Shown here: positions 10,286 through 19,212 of the stretch, piece after piece
Position numbering within the stretch: position 1 is the stretch's first letter
Layout of the letters: each line of letters begins with the position of its first letter
Source of the DNA: Acidobacteriota bacterium
GTDB lineage: Bacteria; Acidobacteriota; Terriglobia; UBA7540
Length of the DNA: 44,909 nucleotides
Assembly: GCA_902812465.1 (NCBI GenBank)
Contig: CADDZE010000032.1
Coordinates: 1 to 44,909 of the forward strand
Direction of reading: 5' to 3'
The notes under the pieces: model-generated
The model's input: only the letters and a program-made list of their open reading frames with translations
What the model was told of the DNA's origin: nothing
Databases searched by the model: none
Program-made: the position numbers and the translations under genes

Positions 10286-11449
10286 TCATTCGGTACTCCT
10301 CAGGGCCTCGACGATCGGCGTGCGCGACGCATGGTACGCGGGCACGAAAGCACTGGCCAAGCCGATCATGGCGGCTACGCCGAGGCACAGCACGGCCACC
10401 GAGGGCTGAATCGTTAGCGTCTCCAGCTGGTCGTTAAAAGTCGGCATGGCGCGGACCACGGCCGACATCAACTGGGCCATCAGCAGCCCTAGCATGGCGC
10501 CCACCAGGGAGATGGCCACCGCTTCTCCCAGAATGATTCCAAGGATTGCTTCCGACGTGTACCCCAGCGTCTTGAGCACCCCCACTTCGTGCACGCGCTC
10601 CCGCACCGACATGGCGATGGTGTTGGCAGAAACCAGCAGGATGGTGAAGGTGACCGCCCCGCACACGCTGAGCAGGATCAGCTTGACGTTGCCCAAAAAG
10701 GCCAGGAAGCTCAAGCCAAAGGCGCTTTGCGTCTCGGTCTTCGTTTGGATAGGCGAATTTTGGAACTGGCTATCCACGGCCCTCTCGATTCGCGGGACGT
10801 TGTCCGGCGAATTGGCGAGGATGGTGAAGGTACCCACCAAGCCGCGACGCGCCTGGGGCAGGCTCTGTTCCAGATACTCGCGGTTGAAGTAGAGGGAACG
10901 GTTCATGAAGGCATCCTTGGCGTCAAAGATGCCGCGGAGGGTGAATTCTAGGTTTACTGGGAAGATATCACCCTCGATGGTGATGCGGTCCCCCAGGTTC
11001 CAGTGCTGCTTCTGAGCTAGCTCGCGTCCCGCAATGCAGGCGCTGCGTTCTTGCTGGAACGCCTTCTTTTGTTCATCGGGAATGTTCACGTCGGGATAGA
11101 TTGTAAAGAACTTGTCGGGCTCCACGGCCAGGCGGGCGAAGAGGTGCTCGGGACGATTGTCGATATAGACGCCGCCGAACCACTGTTCCGCCTCAACTTC
11201 ACGCACGCCGGGAATTTGGCGGATCCGGTCGCCGTAGAACTGGGGCATAGGCAAGGCGAGCGAGACCTTGTTGCGCGTCACCAGGCGGAGGTCCTGTTCG
11301 GGCGGCGTATTGGTAAAGTAAAAGGCGTGGTAAATGGCCATCATCAAGCCGAGAATCATCAGCGAAACGCCCATGCTGAGAATGGTCAGGACGGTGCGGC
11401 GGCGGTTTCGCCAGGCGTTTTTCAGTACCAGCGGCAGATGTCGAAGCAT
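10286..11449 (-). CDS. ABC transporter permease, FtsX/MacB type (first of two)
   Basis: A 387-residue FtsX-type permease. NAWRNRRRTVLTILSMGVSL begins the first helix. A periplasmic domain of about 220 residues follows, then three helices (LILLSVCGAVTFTILLVSAN, ILGEAVAISLVGAMLGLLMA, SVAVLCLGVAAMIGLASAFV) and the terminal YHASRTPIVEALRSTE. RERVHEVGVLKTLGYTSEAI is the ATPase-coupling element. I start it at the ATG at 11449, because AGGAAAGGCGG precedes it and it opens directly on the permease N-terminus. The frame is open upstream to 11692, but that extension is unlike the family. It is the first gene of the operon (permease, permease, adaptor, ATPase), so the promoter should lie in 11450-11675. 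Confidence 0.9.
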   Translation of the reverse strand: MLRHLPLVLKNAWRNRRRTVLTILSMGVSLMILGLMMAIYHAFYFTNTPPEQDLRLVTRNKVSLALPMPQFYGDRIRQIPGVREVEAEQWFGGVYIDNRPEHLFARLAVEPDKFFTIYPDVNIPDEQKKAFQQERSACIAGRELAQKQHWNLGDRITIEGDIFPVNLEFTLRGIFDAKDAFMNRSLYFNREYLEQSLPQARRGLVGTFTILANSPDNVPRIERAVDSQFQNSPIQTKTETQSAFGLSFLAFLGNVKLILLSVCGAVTFTILLVSANTIAMSVRERVHEVGVLKTLGYTSEAILGIILGEAVAISLVGAMLGLLMAQLMSAVVRAMPTFNDQLETLTIQPSVAVLCLGVAAMIGLASAFVPAYHASRTPIVEALRSTE

Positions 11450-11675
11450 CGGTTTTCCGCCTTTCCTGTGTTCCGGAGGGACGCGCCACAGCGCCTCGGA
11501 ATGTCCCTCCGATGGATCCATACGAACCGTGGGCGTAGAGATTACACCCACTAGAATCTTAGCATGGCCCCATCGCCTGTCTGAGGCGCGGCACGGCTCG
11601 CTCAGTCGGCGCTCACACTGGGAATTTACGTGCGGCTCGGGTACGATAGTTCCCGTCAACCGCGGGAGTTTAAAG

Positions 11676-12038
11676 ATGTCAGTGGCGATCAAGCGGGCGT
11701 ACGAACCAGCCGCCGAGGAGGATGGTTACCGCGTCCTGGTGGATGGCTTGTGGCCGCGCGGACTTTCGAAACAGCGGCTGCGCGTGGATGAATGGATGGC
11801 GGACATTGCGCCTTCCCCCGAGCTGCGCCAGTGGTACGGGCACCAGGAAGACCGCTGGCCCGAGTTTCGCCGCCGCTACCGCCAGGAGCTGGGCCGTCCG
11901 CCACGTAAGGCGCTGGTAGATGCCCTGGTGAAGCGCGCCCTCTCGGGGCGCCTGACGCTTGTCTTCGGAACGCGCCAAGGCGAGCGCTCCAACGCTGCGG
12001 TTCTGGCCGAAGTGATTCGCCAGAAGTTAAAGGGCTAA
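11676..12038 (+). CDS. DUF488 family protein
   Basis: A 120-residue protein with the DUF488 hallmarks: IKRAYEPAAEEDGYRVLVDGLWPRGLSK near the start, DEWMADIAPSPELRQWYGH in the middle, and LTLVFGTRQGERSNAAVL near the end. The family is widespread and small, and has no settled biochemical function; some members have been linked to metal or stress contexts. GGGAG lies 8 bases upstream of the chosen ATG at 11676. The frame stays open far upstream but without family similarity. It is divergent from the export operon. Its stop codon overlaps the stop codon of the converging unknown gene (12035-12038). Confidence 0.88.
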   Translation: MSVAIKRAYEPAAEEDGYRVLVDGLWPRGLSKQRLRVDEWMADIAPSPELRQWYGHQEDRWPEFRRRYRQELGRPPRKALVDALVKRALSGRLTLVFGTRQGERSNAAVLAEVIRQKLKG

Positions 12039-12742
12039 AGGTAGAACAAGCTGAGGCGGGGCACGCCGTGGGCGTCAAAGAGGACCTTCTTCACGTACTG
12101 GCGCCGGAGCGTTTCGATCTGCTCCGCTGTCAGGGTGTGACGGTGGCGCGCCAGGCTACGGTTGAACTCGGCGTCGATGCTGGCTAGCCGCTCGACAGAG
12201 GCGGCGCGCGTCAGCGACGCGGTCAGCTTGTCTTCCATAGCCGAAAGCTGCTGTTCGAGACCCTCCAGGTCAGCCAGGAGGTCGCCGCTGTTGGCTAGGC
12301 GGCGGAGGACCGCTTCCGCGTCGCGCAGGTCGGCCGCCAGCACCTCCGCACCTCCTTCCTTGGCTCGAGCAGCTGCACGCGCAAGCGCTTCCAGGTTCTG
12401 CTCGAGGTATCGGCTTACCTCCTCCGCGGCAAAGGGAGGTTCCGCTTGCTCGCGCGGCGTCCGGTATTCTGCCGCGGGCGGAACCGCCTTCCATTCCTCA
12501 GCCGCTTCGAACACGGTCTGCACGCAGTAAGCAAGGCTATTCACTTTCTGGGACCGCGGTTTCCGCTGGGCGAATTTCTGGAAGGCTCGCTCGATTCCGG
12601 CACGGACGGCGTCCAGAGGGATGCCGGCGTCCTTCCAGGACTCAATCAGCGCCCAGTCCAGCGGTGAAAGCAGCGTTGGCGTCCCGCGGCAGCGGCAGAA
12701 GCACTCTTCGATCTCGGTAAAGTAGTTGAAGTAGTTCTCCAT
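12035..12742 (-). CDS. Uncharacterised helical protein, probably an acidobacterial family
   Basis: A 235-residue protein that I cannot assign to a named domain. It starts MENYFNYFTEIEECFCRCRG, followed by LLSPLDWALIESWKDAGIPL and VNSLAYCVQTVFEAAEEWK, an N-terminal helical module. I believe I have met similar N-termini in other acidobacterial proteins, but that is memory, not a search. The rest (about 110-235) is Ala, Glu and Leu-rich and probably coiled coil, ending in a more conserved-looking RRQYVKKVLFDAHGVPRLSL. There is no signal peptide and no membrane segment, so it is cytoplasmic. The ATG at 12742 gives the clean start; an ATG at 12808 would add 22 Ala/Arg-rich residues. It follows coaX on the same strand with a 172-base gap. 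Confidence 0.65.
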   Translation of the reverse strand: MENYFNYFTEIEECFCRCRGTPTLLSPLDWALIESWKDAGIPLDAVRAGIERAFQKFAQRKPRSQKVNSLAYCVQTVFEAAEEWKAVPPAAEYRTPREQAEPPFAAEEVSRYLEQNLEALARAAARAKEGGAEVLAADLRDAEAVLRRLANSGDLLADLEGLEQQLSAMEDKLTASLTRAASVERLASIDAEFNRSLARHRHTLTAEQIETLRRQYVKKVLFDAHGVPRLSLFYL

Positions 12743-12914
12743 GAAGCAGAAACGACTCGTGAGAAGCTCAGGAGCGTTGGTGCCCGCCGTGGCCCGCGCT
12801 CGCGCCATGCTCTCGCCGGAGGAGCCGAGTGCGGCCCCGTATCGTGTTTTCGCGTCGCGTTGGGAAGAGGGGCCGGCGATGAGGAGGACAAGGCGTTCGG
12901 GGTGGACTGTGGCA

Positions 12915-13751
12915 TCAGCTGCTCGCTTCTGCTTTGGGTCTTCGGCCCGGTCTCCTTTCGGCTTTGCCTTCCAGATTTCGCTCGTAGATGATCCTCAGTC
13001 CTTCCAGCGTCAGCGACGAGTCAACCGGCGGCTTGTACTTGGAGGCGGGAGCCACGAGGGCAGCCTGGCCGCCAGTAGCGATGACCTTGGTCCTGCCTCC
13101 CAGCTCGGCGCAGATGCGGTCGAGGATGCCGTCCATCATGCCTACCGCACCGTAAAACAGCCCGGATTGCATGCTACCCACAGTGTTGGTGCCGATGACG
13201 CGCTGGGGCTCCCGGATGTCGACGCGCGGCAAGCGGGCAGCCCGCTGGAACAGGGCTTCCGAGGCGATGCCGATTCCCGGAGCGATGACGCCACCCAGGT
13301 ACTCGCCCTTCTCGGAGACGGCGTCAAAGGTGATGGCTGTGCCGAAGTCGACGATCACGCAGGGGCCTCCGTATTTGGCAAAGGCCGCCACCGCGTTGGC
13401 GATGCGGTCCGCGCCCACCTCCTGCGGGTTGTCGTACTGGATGGCCATGCCGGTCCGCACACCTGGCTCGAGAAAAAGAGCGCGCAGGTGAAAGTACTTT
13501 TCCGCCGTCTCTTCGAGCAGCAGATTGAGCGGGGGCACAACGCTGGCGATCATGATGCCAGTAATTTCGTCCGAGCGGATGCCCTCGAGGGCGAAGAGGT
13601 TGCGGATGAGGATGCCATATTCGTCGGCCGTCTGAGCGCGATTGGTGGTCAGCCGCCACTGGGCTCGGAGGCGGGCTTGATAGAACACTCCGAGCACGGT
13701 GTGGGTATTGCCGACATCGATGGCCAGGAGTCTCAGGTTGTGATTGCCCAT
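12915..13751 (-). CDS. coaX: Type III pantothenate kinase CoaX
   Basis: A 278-residue kinase for the first step of coenzyme A synthesis (pantothenate to 4'-phosphopantothenate). The ASKHA-fold phosphate-1 motif is AIDVGNTHTVLGVF (D12). A pantothenate-site stretch reads YDNPQEVGADRIANAVAAF, with VIVDFGTAITFDAVS as the second phosphate motif and ATGGQAALV near the adenosine site. I chose the ATG at 13751, which opens just before the first motif. Type III enzymes need a monovalent cation and are not feedback-inhibited by CoA. birA lies immediately upstream (55 bases), a common birA-coaX pairing. The last ~15 residues are a basic Arg/Pro tail. Confidence 0.95.
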   Translation of the reverse strand: MGNHNLRLLAIDVGNTHTVLGVFYQARLRAQWRLTTNRAQTADEYGILIRNLFALEGIRSDEITGIMIASVVPPLNLLLEETAEKYFHLRALFLEPGVRTGMAIQYDNPQEVGADRIANAVAAFAKYGGPCVIVDFGTAITFDAVSEKGEYLGGVIAPGIGIASEALFQRAARLPRVDIREPQRVIGTNTVGSMQSGLFYGAVGMMDGILDRICAELGGRTKVIATGGQAALVAPASKYKPPVDSSLTLEGLRIIYERNLEGKAERRPGRRPKAEASS

Positions 13752-13806
13752 GCGTCCACCAGAGGCTGGCGAAGGTCTCGTGCCGGTCTCTCCGCCACGG
13801 CCTTGG

Positions 13807-14796
13807 TCATTTGACTTCGACAATTTCGCCCGCCACCAACGACTCTTCACGCCCGTCGTCGCGGCGCACGCGAAGGGCTCCGTTCTCTTGCAGCCCCGCC
13901 GTGGTGGCAAAGTATTCCTCGCTCGCCGTCACCACGCGAATGCGCTTGCCGCGGCAGTAGCTGGAGGCCGCCGCTACCCCCTGGATGATAGCCTCCCGCT
14001 GGCCGGCGATCAGCAGTCGGTAAAGTCGCTCCAGCTCCTTTAGCAAAGTGGCCAGCAGGTGCAGCCGCGACCACACCTTGCCCGTCTCCCGCCGCAGGGA
14101 GGTGGCGATGGATTCCAACTCGGGCGGCATCGTGGTGTGGTTGACATTGATCCCGATGCCCACCACCACCGCGTGCAACCGGTCCACCTCCGCGCTCATT
14201 TCCGTCAGAATGCCAGACACCTTCTTGCCCTTCACCAGGATGTCGTTCGGCCAGCGGATGTCGGCCGTCAAGCCGGTGGTCTGAGTAATCGTCCGGTGTG
14301 CGGCCAGGCCGGCCATCAGGGTAATCACCGTCGCGGCGGCGGGGGGCAGCGGGGGCCGCAACAAGATCGAGCTGTAAATGCCGCGCGACTTTTCCGAATA
14401 CCAGTGGCGCCCCAAGCGCCCGCGTCCCGAGGTCTGCTCCTCGGCCAGCACCACGGTACCGTGAGGCGCGCCCTGCCGCGCCAGCTCGAGCGCATCGTCG
14501 TTGGTCGAAGCGGTGCGGAAATAGTGGACGACGCGTCGGCCGATCTCCTGGTCGCCTAATTCCGCGCGAACCAGGCTGGGCGCCAAAATGTCCGGCAGCT
14601 TCTCCAGTTGATAGCCGCTGGCCGGGTGTCCCTTGATGCGAACGCCGAGGCTGCGGAGCCTTTCCACCCACGACCATACCGTGGAACGAGTGACCCCGAT
14701 CTCCTCGGCGATCTTGGGCCCGGGCACTACGACCGTGGCGTTCTTTACCAAGAGGCCGATCAGCTTGTCGATGCGACGGTCCGTGGACTGAGCCAT
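13807..14796 (-). CDS. birA: Biotin-[acetyl-CoA-carboxylase] ligase with N-terminal HTH (BirA)
   Basis: A 329-residue bifunctional BirA-type protein. Residues 1-60 form a winged helix-turn-helix (GPKIAEEIGVTRSTVWSWVERL). The ligase domain carries the biotinyl-AMP loop GRGRLGR (124-130), RWPNDILVKGKKVSGILTE (catalytic Lys region) and VVGIGINVN. A C-terminal SH3-like domain ends GEESLVAGEIVEVK-like. It attaches biotin to AccB, whose gene lies at the right end of this window. The HTH suggests it may also repress biotin genes, but no bio gene is seen here. It forms a probable operon with coaX. Confidence 0.95.
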   Translation of the reverse strand: MAQSTDRRIDKLIGLLVKNATVVVPGPKIAEEIGVTRSTVWSWVERLRSLGVRIKGHPASGYQLEKLPDILAPSLVRAELGDQEIGRRVVHYFRTASTNDDALELARQGAPHGTVVLAEEQTSGRGRLGRHWYSEKSRGIYSSILLRPPLPPAAATVITLMAGLAAHRTITQTTGLTADIRWPNDILVKGKKVSGILTEMSAEVDRLHAVVVGIGINVNHTTMPPELESIATSLRRETGKVWSRLHLLATLLKELERLYRLLIAGQREAIIQGVAAASSYCRGKRIRVVTASEEYFATTAGLQENGALRVRRDDGREESLVAGEIVEVK

Positions 14797-14844
14797 GTAG
14801 CGCAGCGGCGATGCATCCGCTGACGATCCAGCGATGCGTGCTCC

Positions 14845-17634
14845 CTACTCTCCCAGCTCTAGCCTCTCCAGCGACTCATTCAGCTTCTGGATCTGCGCCC
14901 TCAGTTCGGCATGGCGGCGCTCGGCCCCGCGCACCACCTCTTCGGGCGCCCGCTCACGGAAGCTCCGGTTACCCAGCTGCTTTTCCACCCCAATGAGCTG
15001 CTGCAGCACCTTGTCCCGCTCGCGCACCAGGCGCGACCGCTCCGCCGCGCGGTCCACGGCCCTCTCCTGTAAAAGGCGCAGGTCCACGGAGGCGCCAACG
15101 TGGCGCAAGCCGTCCGTGCCGGCCGGCAGGCGGCCGCGGGTGAAGTTCAGTGCCTGCAACCCCGCTAACCGCAGAACTGCCTCCTGGTGCTCGCGAAACA
15201 GCTCCAGCAGGCGGACGTCCTCGCTGGCTACCTGGGCGCTGGGGCGCCGCGACTGTAGGCCCAGGTCGGCCTTGGCCTTGCGCGCCGCTATGATCAGCTC
15301 CTGCAGCGCCGTGAACTCCGCTTCGGACACAGGATCGGCGGTGCGCTCGCTGACGAGCTGGAAGGGTTCGAGCGAGATCGATGGCCCGCGCTCGGCCAGC
15401 GGAAGCTGGTGCCATAGCTCTTCGGTGATAAACGGCATGAAGGGATGGAGTAAATGCAGTGCAGCGTCGAAGACGCGAACCAGGTTGATCCACGCCGCCG
15501 TCAGCGCCCGGCCGGGCGTCTCCGCCCCTTTGCCGTTACCCCCCAGCGTGATCTCAGGTTTGATCCACTCCAGGTACCAGTCGCAGAACTCGTGCCAGAA
15601 AAAGTGATAGATGGTGCTGGCCGCCTCGTGGAAGCGGAAATCCGCCAGCGCCTGGCCAAGGGCGTGCGTGACGGAAAGCAAGCGGGAGAAGACCCAAGCG
15701 TCCGCCAGGCGGTTGGAGGGATTCTGGGAATTCCATGCCGGCTCGAAACCCACGCCGGACCTGGGCTGGAGGGCGCTGGCCAGTTGGTTTCGGTGCGCTT
15801 CCGGCAGCTTAGCTAGATTCATCAGGATGAAGCGGGCGGCGTTCCAGATTTTGTTGGCGAAGGCACGGTTGGCTTCGATCTTATCGACGCTGAAAGCGAT
15901 GTCGGTGCCGGGCGCGGCGCTGACGGCCAGCGCAAACCGCACCGCATCCGTCCCGTATTTTTCCGTGATCTCCAGGGGATCGATCACATTCCCCTTGGTC
16001 TTCGACATCTTCTGGCGCTCAGCGTCGCGCACTAGGCCGTGGATGTAGAGCTGGCGAAAAGGCACCTGGCCGGTGAACTTCAGCCCCAGCATGATCATGC
16101 GTGCTGCCCAGAAGAACAGGATGTCAAACCCCATGATCATGAGATCGTTGGGATAAAAGCGGCGGAGGTCCTCGGTGTCGTCCGGCCATCCCAGGGTCAC
16201 AAAAGGCCACAGCCCGGAGCTGAACCAGGTGTCCAGCACATCCGTCTCTGGCCGCAGGACGCTGCCCTGGCACTGCGGGCAACGGACTGGTGTCTGGCGC
16301 GCCACGATCACGTGATTACAGGTCTCGCAATACCAGGCGGGGATGCGATGCCCCCACCAGAGTTGCCGCGAGATGCACCAGTCGTGGATGCGGCTCATCC
16401 AGTCGAGGTAGATCTTCCGGTAATTGTCGGGAATAATCTCGATACCCCCCTCTTCCACGGCACGGATCGCCGGTCCGGCCAGCGGTTCCATCTTCATAAA
16501 CCACTGGGTCGAAAGCAGGGGTTCGATGACGGTCTTGCAACGCTGGCAAGTGCCGACCGACAGCGCGTAATCCTCGGTCTTCTCGAGCAGCCCTTGCTGC
16601 TGCAGGGCGGCCAAGACCTGCTCGCGGGCCTCGTACCGGTCGAGGCCCTGGTAGGGACCGGCTTCGCTGGTCATGCGCGCTTCGGCGTTGATCACCACCA
16701 CGCGGGGCAAGCGGTGCCGCTCCGCCAGGGCGAAGTCGTTAGCGTCGTGCGCGGGCGTCACCTTCAATGCGCCCGTGCCAAAAGCCGGGTCGACCGCTTC
16801 GTCGGCAATCACGGGAATTCGCCGTCCTAGCAAGGGAAGCCGCACTTGCTGGCCAATGGCGCGGCGGTAGCGCTCGTCGCCTGGGTGGACGGCCACCGCC
16901 GTATCACCCAGCATGGTTTCGGGGCGGGTGGTGGCCACCGTGATCGCGCCCGAGCCGCTCTCGAAGGGATAACGGATATACCAGAGATGACCTCGCCGCT
17001 CCTCGTGGACTACCTCGAGGTCCGAGACTGCGGTGCCGCAGCGCGGGCACCAGTTGACGATATACTCGCCGCGATAGATCAGTCCTTCCTGGTAAAGGCG
17101 CACGAACGCTTCGACCACCGCCCGCGAGTAACCGGGGTCCATCGTGAAGCGCTCGCGGGTCCAATCCACCGAGGCGCCCAGCCGCTCCATCTGCCGTCGG
17201 ATCGTGCCACCGTTCTCTTCCTTCCACCTCCAGCACCGCTCGACGAACTGCTCCCGCCCCATTTCCAGCCGCCGGCGCTGCCCGGCCCGCCGCCAGTCAG
17301 CCGGGGTCGCCCGCGGGTCATCCTTTAATACTTCGCGCCCCAGCTCCTGCTCGACGATCATCTGGGTAGCGATCGACGCGTGGTCGGTGCCGGGCAGCCA
17401 TAGCACGTTCTTGCCCGACATGCGTTGCCAGCGCATCACAATGTCAATCTCCGTGTGCTCCAGCATGTGCCCCATATGAAGCGAGCCGGTGATGTTGGGC
17501 GGCGGAATGGTGAGGCAAAAACGCGGGCGGGTGGGATCGTCCGAGGGGCGGTAGAGCGCGCTCTCCGCCCAGTAGCGCGCCCACCGTGGCTCAATGGTGC
17601 TCGGTGAATAAACCTTGGCGATTTCCGCTTCCAT
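14845..17634 (-). CDS. valS: Valyl-tRNA synthetase
   Basis: A 929-residue class I synthetase that charges tRNA-Val. The HIGH motif is HMGH (53-56) in PPPNITGSLHMGHMLEH, and KMSKT lies at 542-546. Between them are the editing domain (GDTAVAVHPGDERY; PAFGTGALKVTPAHDANDF) and zinc-binding cysteine pairs (WCPRCGTAV; CETCNHVI and CPQCQG). The RIHDWCISRQLWWGHRIPAW stretch is typical of ValRS. The C-terminal ~65 residues are the tRNA-binding coiled-coil arm (LVRERDKVLQQLIGVEKQLG). Length and order are normal for bacterial ValRS, and no break is seen. birA starts 48 bases downstream. Confidence 0.98.
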   Translation of the reverse strand: MEAEIAKVYSPSTIEPRWARYWAESALYRPSDDPTRPRFCLTIPPPNITGSLHMGHMLEHTEIDIVMRWQRMSGKNVLWLPGTDHASIATQMIVEQELGREVLKDDPRATPADWRRAGQRRRLEMGREQFVERCWRWKEENGGTIRRQMERLGASVDWTRERFTMDPGYSRAVVEAFVRLYQEGLIYRGEYIVNWCPRCGTAVSDLEVVHEERRGHLWYIRYPFESGSGAITVATTRPETMLGDTAVAVHPGDERYRRAIGQQVRLPLLGRRIPVIADEAVDPAFGTGALKVTPAHDANDFALAERHRLPRVVVINAEARMTSEAGPYQGLDRYEAREQVLAALQQQGLLEKTEDYALSVGTCQRCKTVIEPLLSTQWFMKMEPLAGPAIRAVEEGGIEIIPDNYRKIYLDWMSRIHDWCISRQLWWGHRIPAWYCETCNHVIVARQTPVRCPQCQGSVLRPETDVLDTWFSSGLWPFVTLGWPDDTEDLRRFYPNDLMIMGFDILFFWAARMIMLGLKFTGQVPFRQLYIHGLVRDAERQKMSKTKGNVIDPLEITEKYGTDAVRFALAVSAAPGTDIAFSVDKIEANRAFANKIWNAARFILMNLAKLPEAHRNQLASALQPRSGVGFEPAWNSQNPSNRLADAWVFSRLLSVTHALGQALADFRFHEAASTIYHFFWHEFCDWYLEWIKPEITLGGNGKGAETPGRALTAAWINLVRVFDAALHLLHPFMPFITEELWHQLPLAERGPSISLEPFQLVSERTADPVSEAEFTALQELIIAARKAKADLGLQSRRPSAQVASEDVRLLELFREHQEAVLRLAGLQALNFTRGRLPAGTDGLRHVGASVDLRLLQERAVDRAAERSRLVRERDKVLQQLIGVEKQLGNRSFRERAPEEVVRGAERRHAELRAQIQKLNESLERLELGE

Positions 17635-17760
17635 CGCTGGCGGACTCCTCCGGGGAGGCCGAATCTAGCCAATATAGCTTCCGCGCTCATGGGCCGTCAA
17701 ACTCACGGAGGCTTGACACTGCACCACGGGCCTCCGCGCGCGGTCGGGTAATCTCGACGC

Positions 17761-19104
17761 CTAGCGGGCGGCGTCCAGTTCGCCGATGATCTCGGAGGTA
17801 AGAGTTTGGGTAAGGTCGCGGAGGATGGCAGGGGAGAGTACGGACGGCGCCATGCGGCGAACAACCTTCTCCACAATCTGCTCGACGCTGGCGGTGTCGA
17901 GCCGTCCCGGCGATTCCGCCATTGAAGTGGGCGCGAACTCTTCATCCACGACCTTGGCCGGAGGGGCCGTCTCTTGTGACCCAAGGGCCGAAGCGGGGTG
18001 CGTCGGCGCGGCACCCGTGACCGCCGAGGCGTCAAGATTGGCGGCATCGGTTGCGGCCGCCAGCCCAGGAGGCGCCGCCGGAGCCTCGTCCGTCGCGGCA
18101 AACAAGTCCTCGGAAGCCGGCGCTTCGGCATACCAGGCCAGCTCTGCATCGTCCGCCACACGCTCCGGGGAGACCGCTGCTTCCGGGGCGCTCTCCACCC
18201 CCTGGCACTCGCGCTCACTCCGGTCTGGAAGCAAGGCTTCCAGGACTTGCTTCTCGTCCGGTGTCGTGGGCCCGGCAGTATCGGCTGTGGCTGCTGGCGG
18301 AATCCAAGGCTGGGCCAGATACTCTTCGTCGGAAATGATGCGGCCGACCGCGGGTGAAGGGGGTGCAGGGGACTCAGCAACTGGTTGGGGCGTCACCGGC
18401 CCGGTCGTGGTGGTCGACTCCGCAGACCCACCTGACGCTTCGAACGCCGGAGGACGGGTGGTGGCGGCGCTTGCAGGACCACTCGCTTCGACCGGCGACA
18501 CTGCTTCCAGCAGATCGCCGAAGGCGAGGCCTTCCTCGAGCGTCACCTCCGCCATGCCGGTGCTGCCGCGGCCCACTCGCAACTCGTGGTCAGCCGCTTC
18601 CGCATCCAAGGTAGCGTCCGGCCCTTCCTGTTTCGCGGCGGCCTCTGTCAGCCCTGGTTTGACCACCAGGCGGCTGGCGCTCCCACCCGGCGCTTCCGGC
18701 GTGGCTGGAGCCTCGGCATCCGCCGCCGGACCAGCCGGCGCTGGCATCGACTTCTGGACAGCGGCGAGCAGCTCGGCAGCATCGAAGGGCTTGCGGATGA
18801 TGCCATCGGCTCGCACCTGCGCGCCCCGGCCCTCGTCGTAGGGTTCCAGGTCGCTTACCGCCAGCAGCACGGCCACGTGAGCCAGCTCCGGAGACTTCTT
18901 GACGAAGTCGCAAAGCTCGTAGCCATCCTTGCCAGGCATGGAAACGTCCGCTACGATCACGTGAGGCTTGGCGGTGGCGAGCTTGCGGATAGCCGTCACA
19001 CCGTTGGACACGGTCACCACCTCCAGGCCGGCGCTGGCGAGAATGTCGGCGGCCATGCGCTGGAGGGTGAGGCTGTCATCGGCAACCAAGACGGTTTGTC
19101 CCAT
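17761..19104 (-). CDS. Response regulator receiver protein with long low-complexity tail
   Basis: A 447-residue protein. Residues 1-120 are a CheY-like receiver: acidic pair D9-D10, phospho-acceptor D53 in VIVADVSMPGKDGYE, S84 at the Thr/Ser switch position, and K105 in GIIRKPFD. The next ~270 residues are Ala, Pro, Glu, Thr and Ser-rich with no fold visible. The last ~50 (VEQIVEKVVRRMAPSVLSPA onward) return to a helical, well-ordered sequence that may be a binding or dimer module. No DNA-binding or enzymatic output domain is present, and no kinase gene is nearby. It probably acts by protein contact. A TATGAT hexamer 21 bases upstream of the ATG could be a -10 box. Confidence 0.85.
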   Translation of the reverse strand: MGQTVLVADDSLTLQRMAADILASAGLEVVTVSNGVTAIRKLATAKPHVIVADVSMPGKDGYELCDFVKKSPELAHVAVLLAVSDLEPYDEGRGAQVRADGIIRKPFDAAELLAAVQKSMPAPAGPAADAEAPATPEAPGGSASRLVVKPGLTEAAAKQEGPDATLDAEAADHELRVGRGSTGMAEVTLEEGLAFGDLLEAVSPVEASGPASAATTRPPAFEASGGSAESTTTTGPVTPQPVAESPAPPSPAVGRIISDEEYLAQPWIPPAATADTAGPTTPDEKQVLEALLPDRSERECQGVESAPEAAVSPERVADDAELAWYAEAPASEDLFAATDEAPAAPPGLAAATDAANLDASAVTGAAPTHPASALGSQETAPPAKVVDEEFAPTSMAESPGRLDTASVEQIVEKVVRRMAPSVLSPAILRDLTQTLTSEIIGELDAAR

Positions 19105-19212
19105 AGGGGCTAGCCTGCTATTACATCATACAGTGATACCCGTTCGGTATACCATCCCCCGCCCGCGAAGTCAAGCTCCGCGGGGCAAACCTTCCCCCTG
19201 TCAAAGCGACGC

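Noticed and set aside
11334-11675. Upstream extension of the DUF488 frame
   Set aside because: The extra residues are antisense to the permease gene and its leader; the ATG at 11676 has a ribosome site and the family N-terminus.
12741-13814. 357-codon plus-strand frame opposite coaX
   Set aside because: Antisense of the well-supported pantothenate kinase.
17786-18841. 351-codon plus-strand frame opposite the response regulator
   Set aside because: Ala/Ser/Gly-rich antisense of the low-complexity tail; no domain.
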